Shown piece by piece: positions 5,241-8,343 of a stretch of 8,343 nt of DNA. Source of the stretch: CAXBNV01 sp963977185 (GTDB lineage Bacteria; Pseudomonadota; Gammaproteobacteria; JAGOUU01). The notes below the pieces were generated by a model, which did not search any database, was not told the origin of the DNA, and was given only the letters and a program-made list of their open reading frames with translations. Each line of letters starts with the position of its first letter. Positions within the stretch are counted from its first letter, which is position 1. The DNA is taken from positions 1 through 8,343 of the forward strand of contig CAXBNV010000049.1 in NCBI GenBank assembly GCA_963977185.1, in the 5' to 3' direction. The position numbers and the translations under genes were made by a program.

Positions 5241-6122
5241 CTATAATTTGTGAGCTTTTAATAAATTAACAAATTGTCTTATTTTAGGTTGCACATATCG
5301 ATGCTTTTGATAATAAATATAAATAGGTATTTCTGGTTGTAAATATTCTTTTAGTATTTCAATAAGCTCCCCATTATCAAGCTCATCTTTAATTATATAA
5401 TCATGTAATTGAACTACACCTAATCCTAGTAAAGCACTTTTTTTCATTAAGTGAGCACTGTTTATTATTAATGGGGATGATATATTAAGAGAAGTCTTTT
5501 TCTTTAAATCAGCTATTATATTATCAGGGTTTCTACCTAAATGGGATATATATTTGTGTTGCTCTAAATCTTTTATGTTTTTTGGAATGCTAAATTTATT
5601 TAAGTATTCTGGGGCAGCACATAAGACATATCTAGTTACACCAATTTTTTTGGCTACTACATAATCTGGGGCAGGCCAATTAATGCCAAAGACTATATCA
5701 ATTTGTTCTTTTTGCATATCAGGCATGCGTTCTTCAGCAATAATCTCTAAAGTAACTTCAGGGTATTTTGAACTGTATTTTTCAATTATAGGCATTAAAT
5801 AAGTTTCGGCATAAAAAGGATTGCAGCTTATCCTTAATATTCCACTAGGCGTTGTGTTAAAATTACTAATTAAATCTTGAGCAGTATTTAGTTCTTGCTT
5901 TAATCTTTTACATTGCTCATAAAGCAAAGCTCCTTCATCAGATAAGTTAACTTGCCTTGTGCTTCTAATAAATAATGGTAGCTTTATTGATGATTCCAAC
6001 GCCTTAATGGTTTGGCTGACCGCCGATTTTGAAACACCTAATTTTTTTGCAGCAGCTGTAAAGCTTCCAGATTCTGCGACAGCTATGAATGTTTCAAAAT
6101 GATATAAAGTTGTATCTAACAT
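5241..6122 (-). CDS. LysR-family transcriptional regulator
   Basis: A 293-residue DNA-binding regulator. The N-terminal winged helix-turn-helix covers about residues 6-64 (FETFIAVAESGSFTAAAKKL, then GVSKSAVSQTIKALE), and a periplasmic-binding-protein-like effector domain covers about 88-290 (from SGILRISCNP). The domain style is that of the CrgA-like LysR group. I chose ATG 6122 because the LysR fold starts a few residues later. A further in-frame ATG at 6182 would add 20 atypical residues (MIYFTIYAIV and on) and would run through the predicted promoter. No clear Shine-Dalgarno is seen before 6122. The stop is TAG 5243-5241. The gene is divergent from an MFS exporter, the classic arrangement in which a LysR protein regulates its neighbour and itself from the shared intergenic region. 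The effector molecule is unknown. Confidence 0.92.
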   Translation of the reverse strand: MLDTTLYHFETFIAVAESGSFTAAAKKLGVSKSAVSQTIKALESSIKLPLFIRSTRQVNLSDEGALLYEQCKRLKQELNTAQDLISNFNTTPSGILRISCNPFYAETYLMPIIEKYSSKYPEVTLEIIAEERMPDMQKEQIDIVFGINWPAPDYVVAKKIGVTRYVLCAAPEYLNKFSIPKNIKDLEQHKYISHLGRNPDNIIADLKKKTSLNISSPLIINSAHLMKKSALLGLGVVQLHDYIIKDELDNGELIEILKEYLQPEIPIYIYYQKHRYVQPKIRQFVNLLKAHKL

Positions 6123-6143
6123 AATATTGTTTAAAAAAAATAA

Positions 6144-6186
6144 ACATTTGTTAACTATAGCGTATATTGTAAAGTATATCAAATGT
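6144..6186. promoter_or_regulatory. Candidate LysR operator region
   Basis: The intergenic region holds an inverted repeat, ACATTTG (6144-6150) and CAAATGT (6180-6186), and a direct repeat GTATAT at 6162-6167 and 6174-6179, exactly 12 bases apart. TTG (6167-6169) and CAA (6180-6182) form a short dyad around this. LysR proteins bind dyads of such spacing, and the repeats cover both -35 boxes. Which of these is the true operator is not clear from sequence. Confidence 0.42.
6154..6182 (-). promoter_or_regulatory. Predicted sigma70 promoter of the LysR gene
   Basis: On the minus strand, TTGATA (6182-6177) and TATAGT (6159-6154) are separated by 17 bases. Transcription would begin near 6147, about 25 bases before the start codon at 6122. 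The site overlaps the exporter promoter on the other strand. Confidence 0.55.
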
Positions 6187-6195
6187 AGCTATAAT
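6167..6195 (+). promoter_or_regulatory. Predicted sigma70 promoter of the MFS exporter gene
   Basis: TTGTAA (6167-6172) and a perfect TATAAT (6190-6195) are separated by 17 bases. Transcription would begin near 6202, about 33 bases before ATG 6235. The -35 box lies inside the LysR-gene promoter, so a bound LysR protein could affect both genes. Confidence 0.62.
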
Positions 6196-6219
6196 AAACA
6201 AGTTGTTTCACTTAATTAC

Positions 6220-6225
6220 AAAAGG
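6220..6225 (+). promoter_or_regulatory. Ribosome binding site of the MFS exporter
   Basis: AAAAGG lies nine bases before ATG 6235. It supports this start, which also gives the usual short cytosolic N-terminus before the first membrane helix. Confidence 0.5.
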
Positions 6226-6234
6226 TTTTAGGTC

Positions 6235-7392
6235 ATGAATAAATTAAAAGTAGGAATATTGTTAAGCTATATATGTATAGCTTCAATTTCATCAGCCATT
6301 ATAACGCCTGCACTGACTAATATAGAAGTATTTTTTTCATTATCCCATGGTGCATTAGAGTGGGTAGTATCAATATTTTTATTAGGTTATGTAATAGGTC
6401 AGTTAATTTATGGGCCTATAGCTAATAGGTATGGAAGGTTAACTGCTTTAAGAGTAGGTCTTATTATAAACCTAATCGGTATAGTAATGTGCATTTGCTC
6501 AACACACTTTATGAGCTATGGTTTATTATTATTTGGAAGGTTAATTACAGCATTAGGAGCTGCTGCAGGGTTATCCTGCACTTTTATGTTACTAAATGAA
6601 TTGCTAACTGAAAAAGAAGCAAAGAGTGCTATGTCTTTTGCGATAGTTTCTTTTACATTAGGAATTGGTTTAGCCGTAACTTTAGGTGGTATAATTACAA
6701 CTTATTTTAATTGGCAATATAGCTTTTGGATATTGATGTTTCATGGGATTATAATGTACTTATTAACATACTTATTTACTGAAACATTACAAAAGCCTAT
6801 TAACTTTAGTATAAGTAAGGTATTGTCTGGATATAAGTTAGCCTTAACTAATAAAACATTAATAATTTTTTCTTTAACACTGGGTTTTGTCTCAGCAATA
6901 TCATATTGTTATTCTGTTGCAGCACCTGTTTATGCTATATCAGTATTAAAGCTTACTGCTAGTGAGTATGGTTATTGGAATATAATTAATATGTTTGGGA
7001 TGTTTGCAAGTGGCTTTATATCAGCAAGATTAATGAAAAAATATGGCGCTAAAAAATTATTAAAAATAGGGTTTATAACTTTAGCTCCTTGTTTATTATC
7101 ATTAGTGTTAATAGTATTAAGTACTAGCTCGCATATAGTATGGTTTTTTATGACAACAATGTTTTTATATTTATGCGGAGGATTATTATTTCCTGCTTGT
7201 TCTTATCTTGCGTCAAATGCTATTGAAGATAAAGCAAGTGGCTCTAGTATGATGTCTTTTATAAATATGATGACAGCTATGCTATCAGTCATAATAATGG
7301 GGTACTTACCATTTGCTATGATTGTTTCATTTAGCTTAGTATTGGGTTGTTTATTTTTGTTAACTCTTGTATTAACTTTATACAAGAGTTAA
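6235..7392 (+). CDS. MFS transporter, Bcr/CflA-like drug exporter
   Basis: A 385-residue inner-membrane protein with about twelve hydrophobic helices, the normal size for proton-driven exporters of the Bcr/CflA type (drug:H+ antiporter family). The first helix is about residues 5-27 and ends in TPALTNIE, where an acidic or polar site is usual. The motif between helices 2 and 3 is GQLIYGPIANRYGR (55-68), a variant of the MFS motif A (G.l.DR.GRR). In helix 5, LGIGLAVTLGGIITTYFNW (142-160) corresponds to the antiporter motif C and is followed by the typical YSFWI. The Asp of motif A is replaced by Asn64, a minor oddity. The gene is divergent from a LysR gene that probably controls it. Its last bases form one arm of a hairpin, and its stop overlaps that of the convergent DUF167 gene. 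The exported compound is unknown. Confidence 0.9.
   Translation: MNKLKVGILLSYICIASISSAIITPALTNIEVFFSLSHGALEWVVSIFLLGYVIGQLIYGPIANRYGRLTALRVGLIINLIGIVMCICSTHFMSYGLLLFGRLITALGAAAGLSCTFMLLNELLTEKEAKSAMSFAIVSFTLGIGLAVTLGGIITTYFNWQYSFWILMFHGIIMYLLTYLFTETLQKPINFSISKVLSGYKLALTNKTLIIFSLTLGFVSAISYCYSVAAPVYAISVLKLTASEYGYWNIINMFGMFASGFISARLMKKYGAKKLLKIGFITLAPCLLSLVLIVLSTSSHIVWFFMTTMFLYLCGGLLFPACSYLASNAIEDKASGSSMMSFINMMTAMLSVIIMGYLPFAMIVSFSLVLGCLFLLTLVLTLYKS
7360..7392. terminator. Hairpin covering the convergent stop codons
   Basis: A perfect 13-bp inverted repeat (7360-7372 and 7380-7392) surrounds a 7-base loop, TAACTTT. It encodes the last residues of the MFS protein, and its final bases are the stop codons of both convergent genes. 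The plus-strand sequence after it is TTATTAATT, only loosely U-rich, and the minus-strand side lacks a U-tract, so classic intrinsic termination is uncertain. The hairpin may protect the 3' ends or block opposing transcripts. Confidence 0.55.
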
Positions 7393-7664
7393 TTATTAAT
7401 TATGCTGATAACTTTATCTCTAATTTTAAGGCCATGAGTAATCTCTAGCCTTGATTTAGGGATGCCTAACTCCTTTGATAATAATTTAATTACTTCTTTA
7501 TTAGCTTTTCCATCTTCAGGAGCTGTCGTAACATACACTCTAATCAAGTTTATAGATCCATCAGGATTATATTCAATTTTAACTCTATTTTGAGAAGCTT
7601 TTGGAGTTACTTTCACGCTTAGAGTTTTCTTAATTGATTCTACAGAATTAAATAAATCTATCAT
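7389..7664 (-). CDS. DUF167 / YggU family protein (UPF0235)
   Basis: A 91-residue cytosolic protein of the widespread DUF167 family, whose molecular function is not established. The family signature is clear: LSVKVTPKASQNRV (15-28), VYVTTAPEDGKANKEVIKLL (43-62) and then ELGIPKSRLEITHGLKIRDKVISI (65-88). Relatives usually read 'l.V.V.P.A....i......l...v.apP..GkAN..l...la..l.v.ks.v.i..G..sr.K.v.i'. Its length is normal. It starts five bases after the stop codon of the nitrilase-type gene and is probably cotranscribed with it, although no Shine-Dalgarno is visible. Its last bases overlap the end of the convergent exporter gene. YggU-type genes are often found beside housekeeping genes, so this is likely part of the core chromosome rather than the accessory island. 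Confidence 0.92.
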   Translation of the reverse strand: MIDLFNSVESIKKTLSVKVTPKASQNRVKIEYNPDGSINLIRVYVTTAPEDGKANKEVIKLLSKELGIPKSRLEITHGLKIRDKVISIINN

Positions 7665-7669
7665 AATGA

Positions 7670-8343
7670 TTATAAATATTTTTTAGGTTGTAAAATTTTT
7701 TGACCCCAAACTTCATTTTGTTGCCAGTTTCTAATAAAGTCTAAATCAAACTCAGCAATAAAAATATCTTCTTTATTATCAGCGATAATAATTTCCTTAC
7801 CATTAGCATTAAAAGCACAAGACGTTCCATCGTTTGTAGGAGCAGGGTAATTAGTCATAGCAACGCCAACCATATTTTCAAAAGCTCTGGTTCTAAAAGC
7901 TTGCAGCCTTATATCACCTAAAACAGGGCAAGTTTTAATAGAACAAGAATTTGGCACAATAATAATTTCAGCGCCTTGCTTCATTAATGTTCTAGCCGCT
8001 TCAGGAAACTCTCTATCAAAACAAATCATAGTACCAATTTTAACTGAACTGCTATTAAATTTTAGCGTTGCTACCTTAAACTTTGCCCCTGACTCAAGAC
8101 TTACTTCAGTACCATCAGTAAAATCACAGACATGAATTTTAGCATAATCTAATATAATTTGTCCTGTATTATCAATAATAGCGATATTATTTGTAGGTTT
8201 ATTTGTGCCAAGGCCAAGATAAGTAATAGCAATCGCTATTTTAAGATCTTGTGCTAAGTTTTGAAACGTTTTGATATATTCACTATCATGAGTGACAGCA
8301 TTTTCTAAGGTCATTAATTTTGAATTATAACCAATTTGCCATA
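7670..8343 (-). CDS. Carbon-nitrogen hydrolase (nitrilase superfamily), 5' end outside the window
   Basis: Nitrilase-superfamily enzymes cleave amides, carbamoyl groups or nitriles with a Glu-Lys-Cys triad. Counting from the internal Met at 8314, Lys59 lies in YAKIHVCDF and Cys98 in GTMICFDREFPEAAR. PNSCSI and a RTRAFENMVGVAMTNYPAPT stretch (141-160) follow, as in N-carbamoyl-amino-acid-hydrolase-like members. That Met is not the real start. The frame stays open upstream to the window edge and encodes WQIGYNSKL, which matches the 'PEMW.IGYN' segment found just after the catalytic Glu. The Glu and roughly the first 40 residues thus lie beyond 8343. The gene is first in a two-gene unit with the DUF167 gene. 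The substrate cannot be assigned; a role in nitrogen scavenging or amide repair is possible. Confidence 0.9.
   Translation of the reverse strand, partial: WQIGYNSKLMTLENAVTHDSEYIKTFQNLAQDLKIAIAITYLGLGTNKPTNNIAIIDNTGQIILDYAKIHVCDFTDGTEVSLESGAKFKVATLKFNSSSVKIGTMICFDREFPEAARTLMKQGAEIIIVPNSCSIKTCPVLGDIRLQAFRTRAFENMVGVAMTNYPAPTNDGTSCAFNANGKEIIIADNKEDIFIAEFDLDFIRNWQQNEVWGQKILQPKKYL

Noticed and set aside
6123..6182. Upstream start of the LysR protein at 6182.
   Set aside because: It would add 20 residues that do not belong to the fold and would place the start inside the predicted promoter.
8312..8314. Start codon of the carbon-nitrogen hydrolase at the Met encoded here.
   Set aside because: The frame is open further upstream and encodes WQIGYN, a conserved part of the family, so the true start lies outside the window.
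1..8343. CRISPR arrays, rRNA or tRNA genes.
   Set aside because: I saw no regularly spaced repeats, no tRNA-like T-arm or cloverleaf, and no rRNA sequence on either strand. An integration site in a tRNA gene, as is usual for such integrases, is therefore not in this window.

Overview
The window is AT-rich throughout (roughly 30% G+C by eye). It has AAGG-type ribosome binding sites and sigma70-like promoters, and it carries a LysR/MFS pair and accessory genes typical of Proteobacteria. It looks like the chromosome of an AT-rich, possibly host-associated gammaproteobacterium (Francisella-like or Legionellales-like) or alphaproteobacterium (Rickettsiales-like). The sequence alone does not settle which. 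TAG, TAA and TGA all end apparently intact genes here, so I assume the standard bacterial code.

Positions 1-1940 form a decaying, integrase-scarred region. An aldo/keto reductase gene (16-855) is interrupted by a single in-frame TAG. It is followed by a 5'-truncated tyrosine recombinase relic (917-1294), which carries another in-frame TAG just before its catalytic His-x-x-Arg box. A small P-loop kinase-like gene (1279-1785) starts inside the 3' end of that relic. Right after it comes a second, more degraded and divergent integrase relic (1786-1937) with a large internal deletion.

Positions 1946-4912 form an accessory island. It holds a two-domain GNAT acetyltransferase that begins 8 bases after the second integrase relic, a convergent RimJ/RimL-like GNAT, a divergently transcribed cyclase-family metal hydrolase, and a third GNAT. 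The third GNAT is bracketed by two copies of a ~60-bp palindromic repeat, and its stop codon overlaps the second copy. An orphan 86-residue protein follows at 4958-5218.

Positions 5241-8343 look like ordinary, ungarbled genome. A LysR regulator is divergent from a Bcr/CflA-like MFS drug exporter, and the two share a ~110-bp intergenic region in which their predicted promoters overlap face to face. The exporter converges on a two-gene unit on the minus strand: a nitrilase-superfamily carbon-nitrogen hydrolase, cut by the window edge, followed by a DUF167/YggU protein. A perfect 13-bp hairpin covers the overlapping stop codons at that convergence.

I see no complete new defence or mobile system. 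The most unusual structure is the repeated 'integrase 3' end plus cargo gene' arrangement, together with the palindromic repeat pair around a single GNAT gene.
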